Both the position numbers and the translations under genes were made by a program. Under the pieces are notes generated by a model, which ran no database searches, was not told where the DNA came from, and saw only the letters and a list, made by a program, of their open reading frames with translations. From Edaphochlamys debaryana (lineage: Eukaryota > Chlorophyta > Chlorophyceae > Chlamydomonadales), in contig JAEHOE010000120.1 in the NCBI GenBank assembly GCA_016858145.1, positions 124,001 through 188,000 of the forward strand: a stretch of DNA of 64,000 bases, written 5' to 3'. Shown here piece by piece: positions 47,461 through 58,900 of this stretch; the stretch's first letter is position 1, and every line of letters begins with the position of its first letter.

Positions 47461-48479
47461 CTGAGCGCATGGGCCAGGCCTGCCGGTTGCACATCAACTC
47501 ATCAAGGCCTGACGAACGGACTGTGATTGTGAGGGGGGTGCGACTGCCATGCATGCATGCCCTCGTGTGGGAGTGATGCGCACCCTCGAGGCGCTGCGCC
47601 AGTCCGGCGTGGTGGGGACCGGCGCTGGCTTGATGGGGGTGCACGTGGCAGGGCGGGGCGTGCCAGGCCACCCTCGGCCCGAGCCCTCTGGATGGAACGC
47701 AACAAGCGATACTGGTAGTCTGTCACACTATGAGTTGTGCAGTGCCTTCAGTGGCGGGGGTAAGGGGCGGCATTCGCGGCAAGCAGCACTACCCCTCGCA
47801 AGCTTCGTGGGGCGCCAGGGGCGGCATGCGTGCGCCCGTCTTCGACGACATGGCCCTGGCCGGGCCCTGGCCGTCGCTCACCCCCTCCCCGTTCGGAGGG
47901 GGCTCCCCTGGCCCAGCCCAGCTGTAACCACCGCATCTTGCGGTCGGGACACGGGTGGACACCGAGCCAGCTTCAACCACATACAACGCCCGCAATAGCC
48001 AAGGCAGTGCACGCACAGGGGCATGGCCCCCGCATCCGCATCTGCCCGCCCGCCACTCCCCAATCTGCAAGGCCGTCCCTCGCCCCTCGGCGCTCCAGTC
48101 CTCTTCCCAGCCTCTTCCCAGCCTCTTCCCAGCCTCTTCCCAGCCTCTTCCCAGCCTCTTGCCGGCGCTCCGCCCCACCCCACCCCACCCCACCCCAGCC
48201 AGCCTGCTCTCGCCTCTCGCCGGCCGCCGTCCGCGACCCTCCGCCCCCGCCCCCCCTGGGCCCCTACCCCCGTGGACCCCACCCTTGTTCGCACCCCACC
48301 CCCGCCCACCCCAGCAGGCGGCAGCTATGCTTCGCCCTCACGCGCTCCGCCCTCCCCAGACCACGCCCTTCAACTTCCCTCACGCCTCTTCAGCCCTCGC
48401 CCCCCGCGTCATCCGCTCACGCCCCCTCCCCCCCCCGTACCCCTCACGCCCCTCCCCTCCCCACCAAGCCCCCTCCCCC
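47461..48479. other. Convergent intergenic region with simple repeats
   Basis: It lies between the 3' ends of RCC1 copy D (plus) and the oxidoreductase (minus). It contains an 11-base tandem repeat (TCTTCCCAGCC, about six copies, 48102-48165), then CCCCA repeats near 48175-48197. No gene was recognised. Confidence 0.5.
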
Positions 48480-51400
48480 TCACGCCCCCGGCAGCAGCAG
48501 CAGCTTCCCCGTGGTGGCCCGGCCCTGCAGCTCGCCGTGCGCCCGGGCGGCCTGGGACAGGGGGTAGCGGCCCGTGACCAGGACCTGACAGGGGGGGGAG
48601 GGGGGGGGGGGGGGGGGGGGGGAGGGGGGGAGGGGGGATTGAAGGGGGGGGAAGAGAAGGGGGGTCTTGAGGTAGCGGGAGCGGGGGGTAGGAGATGAAG
48701 GTTGGGAAGGGCACGATGGTGGAGAGGACCCAGTGTTGCCGGGGTGGAGGGGGTCGTAGCTCTGTCCTCATCAGCCCCTACCCCCCCCCCCCCCCCCCCC
48801 GCGAGGCCCGTACTCCACCCCGGCGCCCCCACCTTGAGCCGCCCCTCCGCCACAGCCGTCAGCGTCTCCCCCGCCAGCGCGCGGAACTCTTCCTGCGGGG
48901 AGGAGGTGAGGGGAATGGAGGCTGGAGGCTGGAGGCTAGGAACTGGGACTTAGGGTGACTGAGGGGCATGCAGCAGTCCCTTACGTCCGCCCCGCTGATG
49001 CACGCGCCCCTTCCCCCCCCCCCACCCGTGTGTTGACGAAGTCCCACAGCGCGGGCCGCATGAGGCGCACGTTGTTGCGGCTGAGGCGGAGGATGTCCAG
49101 GGGTGGCACCTGGGGGGGGGCGGTGTTGTGGGGGGATGGGGTTGTGTGAGGGGGATGGGGAGGAGGAAGGGCATAGCGAGTGGATGCAGGGCGAGGGCGG
49201 AGGCCAGCAGGCGTCCACCCCCCCCCCCCGGCACTCCAACGCCCACCTGCCCAGTTGCGGACCCGCCCTACAGCATCCTGCCCGGCCCCTCCCCACCTCC
49301 CCTGGTCCCCCTTCACCCCGCCCTTCCATCATCCCCGCGGGCCCCACCTTGCCCGACGCGTTGCCGTACGACACCACGAACCCCAGGTGCGCCGCCGCCG
49401 CCAGCGCCGCGTCGAAGGTGGCGGCGCCCACTCCGTCGAACACGGCGGCGGCGCCGCAGCCCCCGGTCAGACGGAGCACCTCGGCGGCCAGGTCCTGGGG
49501 GGGGAGGGGGGTGGGAGGGGGAGGAGGAGGGAGGGAGGGGAGGGGAAAGGGGGGGAGGTGGATGGGGGAGGGGAGCTGGATGGAGTTGGTGAAGGGAGCC
49601 AGGGGGGGAGGGACAGCACAGGACCCCGACAGAACCCCGACGGGTCTCTGCCTCTATCTGCCCTGTCTTCCCCCCCTCCCTCCCCCCCCCACCTGCTCCG
49701 TGTACATGACCACCGCCTCGCACCCCGCCTCCCGCGCCACCGCCGCCTTGGCGGGGGTGGAGGCGGTGCCAATCACCCGGGCGCCTGGGGGGAGGGGGGA
49801 GGGTGTGGGGGGGTGGGGTGTGTGTGGTGCAGGAAGAACCTGCCAACCCCAGCGACCAAGCTCGTTGCCCGGAGCCCACCAACGCTGACGGCCTCCGCCC
49901 CCACCCCCTCTCTCCTTACGCCCGCCCCGCAAAGAGAATTGGGCACTGTGGGCAGGAGGCCCCTACGAGCCGCATCCCCCCTCCCTAATCTGCCCCTTCC
50001 ATCTCCCCTCTCGCGCCCCTACCCCACATCACACTACCACCCGCCCTCCCCTCCCTCCCGCCCCCACCCGCCCCCACCCGCGGCCCTCGCCAGCTGCGCC
50101 ACCAGCCGCCCCGTGCCCCCCGCCGCCGCCGTCACCAGCACCCACTCCCCGGGGCGCACGGGGGCGGCGCGGGAGACCAGCGCTGTGGCAGTCATGCCCT
50201 GGGGGGGGGGCGGGTTGAGGGGGTGTTTCTTGGGCGGAAGGGTGTGCTGGGGAGAGCGCAGGGAGTGATGCAGGAGGAAGGCCCTCCTCCTTGTAACCAG
50301 CCAGCGCCTCCTCCAGCGACAGCCAGGCCTGCCCCCCCTCCCCCCTCCCCTCTCCCCTCTTCCCCCCTCTCCCCTCTTCCCCCCTCTCCCCCCCCTCCCC
50401 CCTTTCCCCTCCCACCCCTTACCTGGATCATGGCCGCCGCCGCCGTGTCAAGGTCCATGCCGGGGGGCACTGGGGCCACCTTGGAGGCGTGGACCACCGC
50501 GTACTCTTGGGGGGGGGAAGGGGAGACGGTGGGAGGGCGGGGAAGGGCGGAGATGGGCGCTGTCGGGGACCCGTGCCCAACAACCCAGGCAAGGCCTTGG
50601 CATTCCCGGAAGGGCCCAACCCGGCTGGGAAGCCGGCAGCCACCTCCTCCCGAGCCTCCTGCCCCTTGTCGGCCCGCACTCCAGCCTCACCCGCCACAGC
50701 CCCCCTCAACTTCCCCTCACCCCCTCCCCCCTCCCCCACCCGCGTAGGACCCCCCGGGGGGCCGTGTGATGAAGGCCACCCGGTCGCCCGGGGCCAGGCC
50801 CTGCACCTGGGGGCCCACTGGGGGGGGGGAGGTGACGGGGAGAGAGCAAGAAGAGGGGGGAGGGCAGGGGGGAGGAAGGCCGGCAGCAATTCAGGGATGG
50901 CTGGCGGGAGGTTGGCATGGGCAGTTGCTTGCCCGCGTGGAATCTCCCCCGCTCCGCACATCACTTCCCGTGCCCCCGGTGGCTAAGGTCGATGGCTGCA
51001 CCTCCAGGGCTCGAGGGCCCTGCGCCTGCCGCTGAACCTGGCCCTGCCCCCGGCCCCGGCCCCGGGCCCTGCACCTGCCTGAATCCACCACGCCCGCCCC
51101 CTCCACGCCCAGGGTAAAGGGCGACGAAGCCACGGGGTACAGCCCACTCCTGAGGGAGGGAGCCCAAGGCGGGCACCGCGCGGGGTGCGCGGGGCGGGGG
51201 AGGCGGTGATGTGCCATTTACCGAGAGGGGCGGTAGGGCCCCCAGGCCATGGCAAGGCCTTGCACCTACCTGTGGTACGTATCGATGAAGTTGACGCCCG
51301 CGGCTGCCACCTTCACCACCACGTCCTCGCCTGCGAGGCGTGCAAGCGCGACGCATGCCGAGAGTCGGAACTGGCGCGCGACGCATACCTAGGTCCTTAA

Positions 51401-51688
51401 CTTAGCCCAGTTAAAATTTCAGCAAGAATAAGAGTTCAAATTGCTGTTGTGCGACCCGCGCCGCGATCCCAGCTGACCGGTGGCCTGCGCCGGAAGCGGC
51501 AGCGACACGAGCTTCATAGCCTCGGGCCCTCCCACGTCCGTGACTTGGATAGCGTGCATGCTCATGTTGGCATCGACAACGTCGCGGTGGGAGGAGGCGG
51601 TGCTGAGCGCGCGGAAGAGGGCGCGGGCGTGGCTGTGGGTTCTGCCGGCGAACGTGAGGCCTGCGCGGCTGCTGGTGAGGGCGAGCAT
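48480..51688 (-). CDS. NAD(P)H:quinone oxidoreductase (zeta-crystallin/QOR type, MDR family)
   Basis: Eleven exons on the minus strand: 51478-51688, 51270-51330, 51038-51149, 50740-50806, 50423-50505, 50078-50198, 49693-49784, 49348-49494, 49026-49109, 48833-48892 and 48480-48584; 380 residues, all phases close. The mature part starts 'MHAIQVTDVGGPEAMKLVSL' and follows QOR throughout: 'AAGVNFIDTYHRSGLYP', 'GVEGAGVV', 'GDRVAF', 'TAAAGGTG' (NADPH-binding loop, 201-208), 'VFDGVGAATFD' and a 'TTGKLLLLPG' end. It lacks the zinc-binding cysteines of alcohol dehydrogenases. It reduces quinones with NADPH. The first 45 residues are Arg/Ser/Ala-rich without acids, an organelle transit peptide by look. 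An in-frame ATG at 51742 is an alternative start. Exon 3 uses CAG|GTTCAG, adding an Arg/Gly-rich insert before GDRV; this boundary is the least certain. Confidence 0.85.
48593..48665. repeat. Long G run inside the last intron of the oxidoreductase gene
   Basis: On the plus strand this is a nearly pure run of G with few A/T; in the minus-strand transcript it is the C-rich tract before the last acceptor (CTGTCAG). A matching C run lies at 48781-48800 at the donor end. Length is likely to vary and to be error-prone. Confidence 0.7.
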
Positions 51689-52594
51689 TTGGGTGTGTCG
51701 GGGAGAGGTGAGGCGGTCAGGGATAAGGGCAGAGGGGAACATGAGAGCCGGCTGAGGCGGGGGCAGTTGCACGCCAACGAACTCCGTAACCCTCGTGTAA
51801 CGCCGCCGCCGCCAAGCTGACAAGAGCGGGTCTCGGGAGCCACGCCGCGCCCTCCAGCGGGAGCACCGGCCGCCCCCACACGCTCGCCCCCCTCCCTCGT
51901 TCAGCGTCCATGGCCCGCCAGGTCTGTCTCAACGCTCCCTCACTTGTGGTCCTGGCTCAGCTCCCAGCCACGCACCCTCACGCACTCTCACGGCGCCAGG
52001 TCGTACCGGCTGTGTCGCCGTGTTGTGCGACGTCCAGGGGATGAGCATCCGGCAACCTGGCCCGGACCTATCCTCTTGTCGCTGCGGTATCCCGCACTAC
52101 ACGCCGCTCTCCTCCGCCGCCCCGACTCCTCTCTCCCACCGCCGCCCCGCCCCGCCGTGCCCACACCGCGGCCGACTGCGGTGCCCCGCCATGTCTGGCC
52201 CCAACCCGCCTCAAGCCAAGCAGCAAGCCGAGGGTCCGGCCCGCCAAGGTCCCCTAACTGCAGCGACGCCCCCAGCCCTCCCCAAGCCACCGCCGGGCCC
52301 TCGTCGTGGCTCCGTCCTGGCCTCGGCCAAAGCCCTGTGTGCGCTCGTCAGGTGGCCGTTGAACCCAAGCCTGTGAGCGCTCCGAACTCGTCACCCTCCC
52401 TTCAATCCATCCATCCACCCGCGCTCATGCCTCGCCACATGTGGACAGACTGGGGATAGGCTGGGTACGCAGCAGCAGTCCGCCTAACTGCTGCGCCCCC
52501 CGCCCCCGCCTCTCCCCCTCGCGCCCCGTCCCGCCCCAGTCCCACCCTCGCCTCCCCCTCCCCAACGCCCCTCCCTCCCTCCCTCCCTGCCCGC
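51689..52594. other. Region between two minus-strand genes
   Basis: It holds the 5' UTR and promoter of the oxidoreductase and the 3' UTR of the FHA gene. No exon was seen. Confidence 0.4.
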
Positions 52595-55291
52595 TCAGTC
52601 GTCCCCGCTGCGGTCGTGCAGCAGCACGAACTCCCGCGTGCTCTGCCCGAACCGCACCACGTCCTTCTCCAGCAGCTCGTAGTAGCGGAGCGGCTCCAGG
52701 CGGTCGCCTGGGGGGGAGGGGGGAGGGGGGCAGGGTGGGGGTGAAGGGGGGTGGGAAGGGGGGTGGAGGCGGGAGAGGTGGCGGGTGGGTGCGTGTGTGG
52801 GGAGGGTTCCGTATGCAGCTGCGGCGTTCTGCCAGCACTCCCGGTCACTCCGCCTGCGGCCAGCCAGCCCCACCATCCATCCACCCCACCCCCCCTACCG
52901 TTTAGGAAGGTGCCGTTCACCGAGCCCAGGTCCAGGATGTAGGGCCGCACCGCCTCCCCCGGCTCCCCGCCCTTGGCAGTGAGCCGGAACTGCAGCACCG
53001 CGTGCTGCTTGGAGCAGGAGGGGTGGGCCGTGATGACGTCGGCAACCGCCACGTCGCGGCCAAACAGGTAGTGGTCCATCCTGGGAGAGGGGGGTGTTTG
53101 GTGAAGGGGGGGTTACACGGGCGGAGAGCAGTGAGGGCAGCACGGTGGGGGGGGGGGGCGGGGTTCCTAAGCCTAATGTGTTAGCGGCCCCAAGCACCCT
53201 GCCCCGCTCGCCTTACCGACAGCCCCGCTCCCCACCCACCCACCCGCCCTCGCCCCCACCTGTGTATGTGGAAGGGCTCGTCCTGCAGTGCGTCGTTCTT
53301 GAAGATGTACAGCCGCCAGCGCTTTTCGGGCTTGCGCGCCTCGGGGGGGGGCACGTGCTTGAGCACGATGCCGCCGGCAACCTGAGGTTGGGAGGGGGAG
53401 GAGGGGGGAAGGTGCGGGAGGGGTGTGGTTAGAGAGGACCGGACCGGGGGCGCACGGCACCCAGCCCTGGCAACCCGGGCGTCCCCGGTGCTGTCGGGCC
53501 TCCCCCTCCCACTCTGCTGAGCGCACATGCCCCCTCCCTGCCACGGCCCCTCCACGCATCCCCTTCAACGTCTTCTCCTCAACCGGCCCCAGGCCCAGTC
53601 CAGGCCCACCCCGGGCCCACCTTGTTGGTCTCTGCCGCCAGCTTGCCCGACAGACCCAGATTGGGCTGCTCCTGGGGGCATGGAGGAAGGGAGGGGGGGC
53701 AGGCGGGGCAGCAGCAGGGCGTGAGCGCACGGAAGCTCGGAACTGCCGGTGCCCCTGCGGCACCCGGGTGACATGCAGGCGCAGGTGCAGGCACGCTGGC
53801 CGCCTGCGGAGCCCGCAGTCATTCGTTGCCAGCCTGGCACCCTGTCCCCGCGGCGACAGCCCCCTGCACGCCTGCAGTACCCCGCGCTGCGGAGGGCAAG
53901 GCCCCGCCCAGCTGCCCCGTGTACCCCCCTCCCTAGGCACCGCCCTGCCCCTCACGCCACCGCTGCCCCGCGAGCTCCCCTGCGCCCGGCATGATCCTGG
54001 TAGGCACCAGGCAGCCCGCCCGCGGCCCCTCGTTCCGTGGAGCCCCGGTGACATGTGCTGGGGACGCAGGCACGGCGGCCGGCCCCAGCCGTCTGCTGCC
54101 AACCCTGTCGCAGCCCAGGCCTCCACCTATACTGCGCTACCCTTCACCTCCGCTCCGCCGTAAGCCTGCTCCCACCCAGCCACTCCCGCGGTCATACCCT
54201 CCCCTCGCCCATTCGTGCGACCCTGTGCGTTTGTGAGGCCCCGGAGCAGCGAGGCCGTCTCACCCACCCACCCACCCACCCACCACCTCTGCCGCTTTTG
54301 ACCCCAACCGACGCCACCCCTCCCGACCCCACTACCTTGGGCGCCTTGGGCCGTGCCGCCTCCTCCGCCTCCCGCTCCCGCGCCTCCCGCTCCTCCTTGC
54401 TCATGTAGCGGTCGTCGCTGCGCCCCGAGCGCCCGCCCACGAACCCGCCGCCATCGTCGTCGTCGTCATTGCGCCGGCCCCGGCCGCGGCCGCGGCCCCG
54501 GCCACCGCCGCCGCCGCCGCGCGGGCCGTCGCCCCTGCCGCCGCCGCCGCCACGGGGCCCCGCGCCCCAGCCACCGCCGCCGCCGTCCTCGTCATCCCGG
54601 TCCCGGTCCCACTTCATGCCCCCGCCTCCGCCATCGCCGTTGCGGGGCCGGTCAAACTCCCGGTCCCGGTCGGGCCCGGCCGGGCCCCGGGGTTCGGGGC
54701 CCTCGCGGGCCTGGGGCTCCTCCTTGATGCTGGGCCCGCCAGAGCTCCGCCCGCCGCCGCCGCCAGCGTCGCCGCTGCTGCCGCCGCGGCCCCTGTCCCG
54801 CTCGCGATCCCGGTCCCGGTCATAGTCCCTGTCCCTGTCCCTCTCACGATCCCGTTCGCGGGGCCGCTCGCGGTCCCTCTCACGGTCCCTGACGTCCCGG
54901 GGCTCAGCCTCCCGGTCCCTGTCTCGGTCCCGGCCGCGGTCCCGCTCCCTTTCACGGTCGCGGTCCCGCTCGCGCTCCCGCTCCCGATCCCGATCGCTGC
55001 GGGGCGGCGGCGACTCAGAACGCCTGCGCTTGTCGCCTGGGGGCGGGAGAGGGGGCCGGACCCGCGGTGGAGCAGGGGGCAGCGGAGGGGGCAGGGTTGG
55101 GAGAGGGTGTGCAGACGGGGTCCCCAGCGGCTGGCTGCGAGTCAGGGGCGGCCGCCCGAGCCTGGCGCAAGCGAGCGCCCGTCAACAGCGAACTCCAGTA
55201 CGCTGCTGCCGTGCCTTTTCCGCTCGTCAGCTGAGAACGAATTGCGCGTCGAGGTCAAACTCGGAGGCGCACCGCTCGCACCTTCGCCCAT
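52595..55291 (-). CDS. FHA-domain protein of the SNIP1/DAWDLE family
   Basis: Six exons: 55282-55291, 54336-55036, 53621-53671, 53260-53381, 52899-53080 and 52595-52707; 392 residues. The first coding exon is only 10 bases (ATGGGCGAAG) and is the one upstream piece found that supplies both a start and phase 1. The N-terminal half is Arg/Asp/Glu-rich (RDRER-type) with Gly-rich stretches. Then comes the family core 'NLGLSGKLAAETNK', 'PPPEARKPEKRWRLYIFKND' and the FHA domain from about 298: 'HYLFGRDVAVADV', 'HPSCSKQHAVLQ', 'LDLGSVNGTFLN', 'RYYELLEKDVVRFG' and 'STREFVLLHDRSGDD'. FHA domains bind phosphothreonine. DAWDLE aids Dicer-like processing of small RNAs and SNIP1 acts with the spliceosome, so a nuclear RNA role is expected. 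Confidence 0.87.
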
Positions 55292-55964
55292 GGCCTTTCA
55301 CTCAGAGCTCCACGAAGCTAGCAAGCCATCCGTCTGCACGGGCCTCTGGTTGCTACGAGCTGCAAGCGTCAGAGCCACAGCCTCTTGTCCTGGCGACCTG
55401 GCGTCGTTCAGTGTCCCTATTTGCTAGACTAAGAAAACGAATGGTGCTCCGGACTCTGAATACCTAGAAAGGCTTCAGGAGACGTGCGATGTTTCGGTCA
55501 GGCGAAGCTGAGATGCGAGCACGCAGAGCTTCCTTTAGTCGCAGAGTGTAGAGTGACTGGGTTCGACTGTGAAGCAAAGGGCGGGAGTGATCAGCCCGGG
55601 ATCGCAACCCGGCATCCCGCTTCCGCCTGCGCCCGCGAGAGAGGCCATTCCTGCATAGCACATGCAATAGCTTCAGAAAGCACTTGACAATGAGGGCCGA
55701 AGCACAGGGGCCAGTGGAACGCTAGGCGGGTCCTCTGCTGGTCCCGGACATGTCCCTGTCGCCGAAACCCCTGCCTGTTTGCGTCCGTGAAGGCGGCTAA
55801 CGCACTCTAACATAAGCTTTAATGCTTGGTCATCAGCATAGATAACCCCCAACCCTACCTCCCCACGCCCGGCTTCACGCTCCTGCCATCCCCGACCCGG
55901 CTCGGCCCCTAGACCGCTTCTCCACGCGCCCCTACCCGGGGCCCGCACCGCTGGGGAGCCGCCC
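55292..55964. promoter_or_regulatory. Shared divergent promoter region
   Basis: The FHA gene (minus) and the U-box gene (plus) start on either side, 673 bases apart, so both promoters must lie here. No defined box could be assigned with confidence. There is no gene in it. Confidence 0.5.
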
Positions 55965-58900
55965 ATGCCCCTGCTGGCGCCCCCCCTGCGCGCGGCGCAG
56001 GCGCTGCTGGCTCTGGCCCTGGCCCTGCACCTGGGCTCGCAGCTGGGCGCATCGCGGGGGGAGCGGGTGGGTGGGGGTGGGGGCGGGTGTGTGTGCCAGA
56101 GGGCGCCGTGCAGTAGCGCAGGGCGGGGCCATAACGTGCTGGGAAGGGTACGTGGTGTACGTTGGGCTGCTCGGGGGCCAGCAGAGGGGGCCTGGGCGGG
56201 CCCATGCTCGGCAAGGCACCCCGCCCGCCTGCCCACCTGCCCTACCTCCAAGCACAACCCTCCCTCCCCCCCTCCAGGCGGGCTACCGCATGAACGCCCG
56301 CTCCCTGGCCGCACTGGCGGCGGCGCTGCGGGGAGGGCAGGGCGGCGGGGCGGGGGCGGCAGGGGCGGGGGCGGCACCTACGGAGGCGCCGTCCCCAGCG
56401 AATGGCGGCGGGGGCGGCACCGGCGCGGAGGGCCGCCGGAGACCGGGGCCGGGGCTGGCCTCGCCCGGCGCAGGGGCGGGCGCAGGGCCGCCGCCGCTGG
56501 GGCCGCCGCTGCATCTTGTGAACGAGGCCCTGGTGGCGGCGCTGGCGGCGGCGGAGGAGAAGGCAGTGGCGGCGGCGGCGGCAGACGCAGCGGCGGCGGG
56601 AGGGCCTGGCGGCAGCGGCGGCGGCGGGAGCTGCAGGGCTGAGCGCGGGGGGCAGTGCCCTGCGGCGGCGGCCGGGGCGGCGGGGCGGGGGCCCCTAGGC
56701 GGGGCGGGGCCGGCCGGCGGGGGCTTTGCGTTCGCGGTGACCCTGTTTGAGCGGGCGGGGCCCGACCGCCTGCTCCTGCCGCCCCTGCCGCCGCCGGTAG
56801 CGGGCGCCGCTGGGGCGGAGGAGGGGCTCCAGCGGGACGCAGGGGCGGGGACGGCGGGGGCGGCGGAAGAGCCGGGGCCCTGGCAGCCCCGCCGCCGGCA
56901 GGGTGCGGTCCTCGCTGCCGGCCTCCACCGCCTGGCCGCCGGCCTAGCGCCCAGGCCCGACCTGCCCCTGACCGCCGCACAGCGCCCTCCGCACGGCCGA
57001 GGAGGTGCCGACGTACGGCAGGCCTACGGACTGTCGTATGCCGTACAGCTGCAGCTACTGGCGGTCTGTCCACGGTGGGTGGTGGGTGCCTGCGGCTCAA
57101 AGCCAGAGGGCTGGAGGGCCTTGTGAGGATCACCTTCTGACACATCAAATGTTGCCCGGGTTCGCCAATGCAAGGGTGAGGCGGGTGAGCAACATTGCTT
57201 GGCGACCTCCCCGTCCTGCCCCACACCACCCTACTTCCCACCCACCCCACCCCTCCCCCCCCCAGCGTGGCTCTCCTGCTGGCGCCCGCACTCACGGCCC
57301 TGGGCCTGGCCCCGCCGCTGCTGGGCGCCTGGGCGGCGGCCCGCCTGCCCGCCTTCGCGCCGCTCAGCGCCCCCGGGCCGCCCGCGGGGGCGCCAGGGAC
57401 TGGGGCAGGGGCGGTGGAGGCGGAGGTGGAGGTGGAGCCGCAGGTAGGCAAGGGGAGGGGGCGGCGCGGGGAGCAGTGGCCCCATGAAAGGAGCGCCAAT
57501 CCGCATGGTGCAGTGGACATGTGTTCTGACACCACCATCCATCCTTTGTAACTGCCGACCGCCATCCCCCAACCACCCACCGCCTCCCAGGCCGACGCGG
57601 TAGCCCACTGCCGCCTTGAGGTGCTCCCCTCCGTCACCCGCATCACCTGGCTGGGCCTGGGCCTGGGCCCGGGCCTGGGGCCCGGTCCGGGCCCCGTTGG
57701 GCCTGCGGGCGGGCCCACCCTGCTGCTGCCCGCGACCACGCGTTGGCGGCTGCTGCCGCTGCCCTGGGCCTCCAGCCGCCCCGTGCGGCGGGCGGTGTGC
57801 GAGCTGCGGGTGGCGGGGGGGCTGGCGGCGGCGCTGGGGCGGAGCGCGGGGGTGGGCGGGGCGCGGCCGGCGGAGGCAGCGGGCGGTGGTGGCGCGGAGG
57901 CAGGCGCGGGCGCAGAGGCAGCGGAGGCGGGGTCTGGACCCGCCCCTGGGGAGGGGCTCGGGCGAGACGTGGGCGCTGCCGGCGTGGGTGGCGCGGTGGG
58001 GGACGCGGGGGGGCCCCCCACGTTCCGCTTGGTGGTGTGGGAGGGCGTGGGGGACCAGCGCTGGGCGCACGCACCCGCGGCGGCCGCCGCCCTGGCAGCA
58101 GCAGGCGGGGGAGGGGGGCAGAGGGCCGAGCCGGGCCGGGGGCCCCACAGCGGCGCCGCCGCCGGCAGCCGGCCTTCGCCCTCGTCCTACTCGCCCCGCG
58201 CTTCACGGGGCCCGTCTGGCGGGCGGTACGGAGCATCGATGTACGGCGGGGGCTTGTACGGCCTGTGGGCGTCGCCGCGCGGCTGGATGCGGCGGGGCTT
58301 CAACCCCGGCCGGCCGCCGCGCGCCGCCGACGCTGCCGACGGTGACGACCGCGACGCTTCGCCTTCCTGGCTGGCCCGAGCGCTGTCGTACTTTAGCAGT
58401 GACGCGCTGTACCACTGCGGCTCGTACCGGCACTGCGACCCGTCCGCCTTCCAGCCCTACAGCCAGGTGGCGGCCGCCGCCACCGCCCTCACTAACGCCA
58501 TGAGCAGCCGCCTCGGCGCCGCCGCCGCCGCCGCTGCCGCCGCCGCCGGCAGCGCCACTGGCGGCTGGGGCATGTGGGCGCCCCTCCGCTCCCTCCTGCG
58601 GCCGCTGCTGCTCCTGGTGCTGCCGCGGGGGCTGGGGCCGGCGGCGGCGGCGGGGGCGCGGGCGGCGGCGGCGGCGGCGGGGCTGGCGGCGGCGGTGCTG
58701 CTGCCGCACACGGTGGTGCTGCGGGCGCTGTGGGGGCTGCCGGGCAGCGGGGCGGCGGCGGCGTGGGGGACGGGGCCTGGGGTGGAGGAAGGGGGCGGTG
58801 AGGAGGAGGGGTGGGGCGCGGACATGGGCCTCCTGCTGCTGGCGGGTGAGCGGGGGTTGGGGTGGGTTGGGGTGGGGGTGGGGTGCTTGGACGGGGGCTT

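Noticed and set aside
55555..55645. tRNA-like arms (CCCGGGATCGCAACCCGG)
   Set aside because: Only one stem-loop fits; no acceptor stem, D-arm or anticodon arm could be placed.
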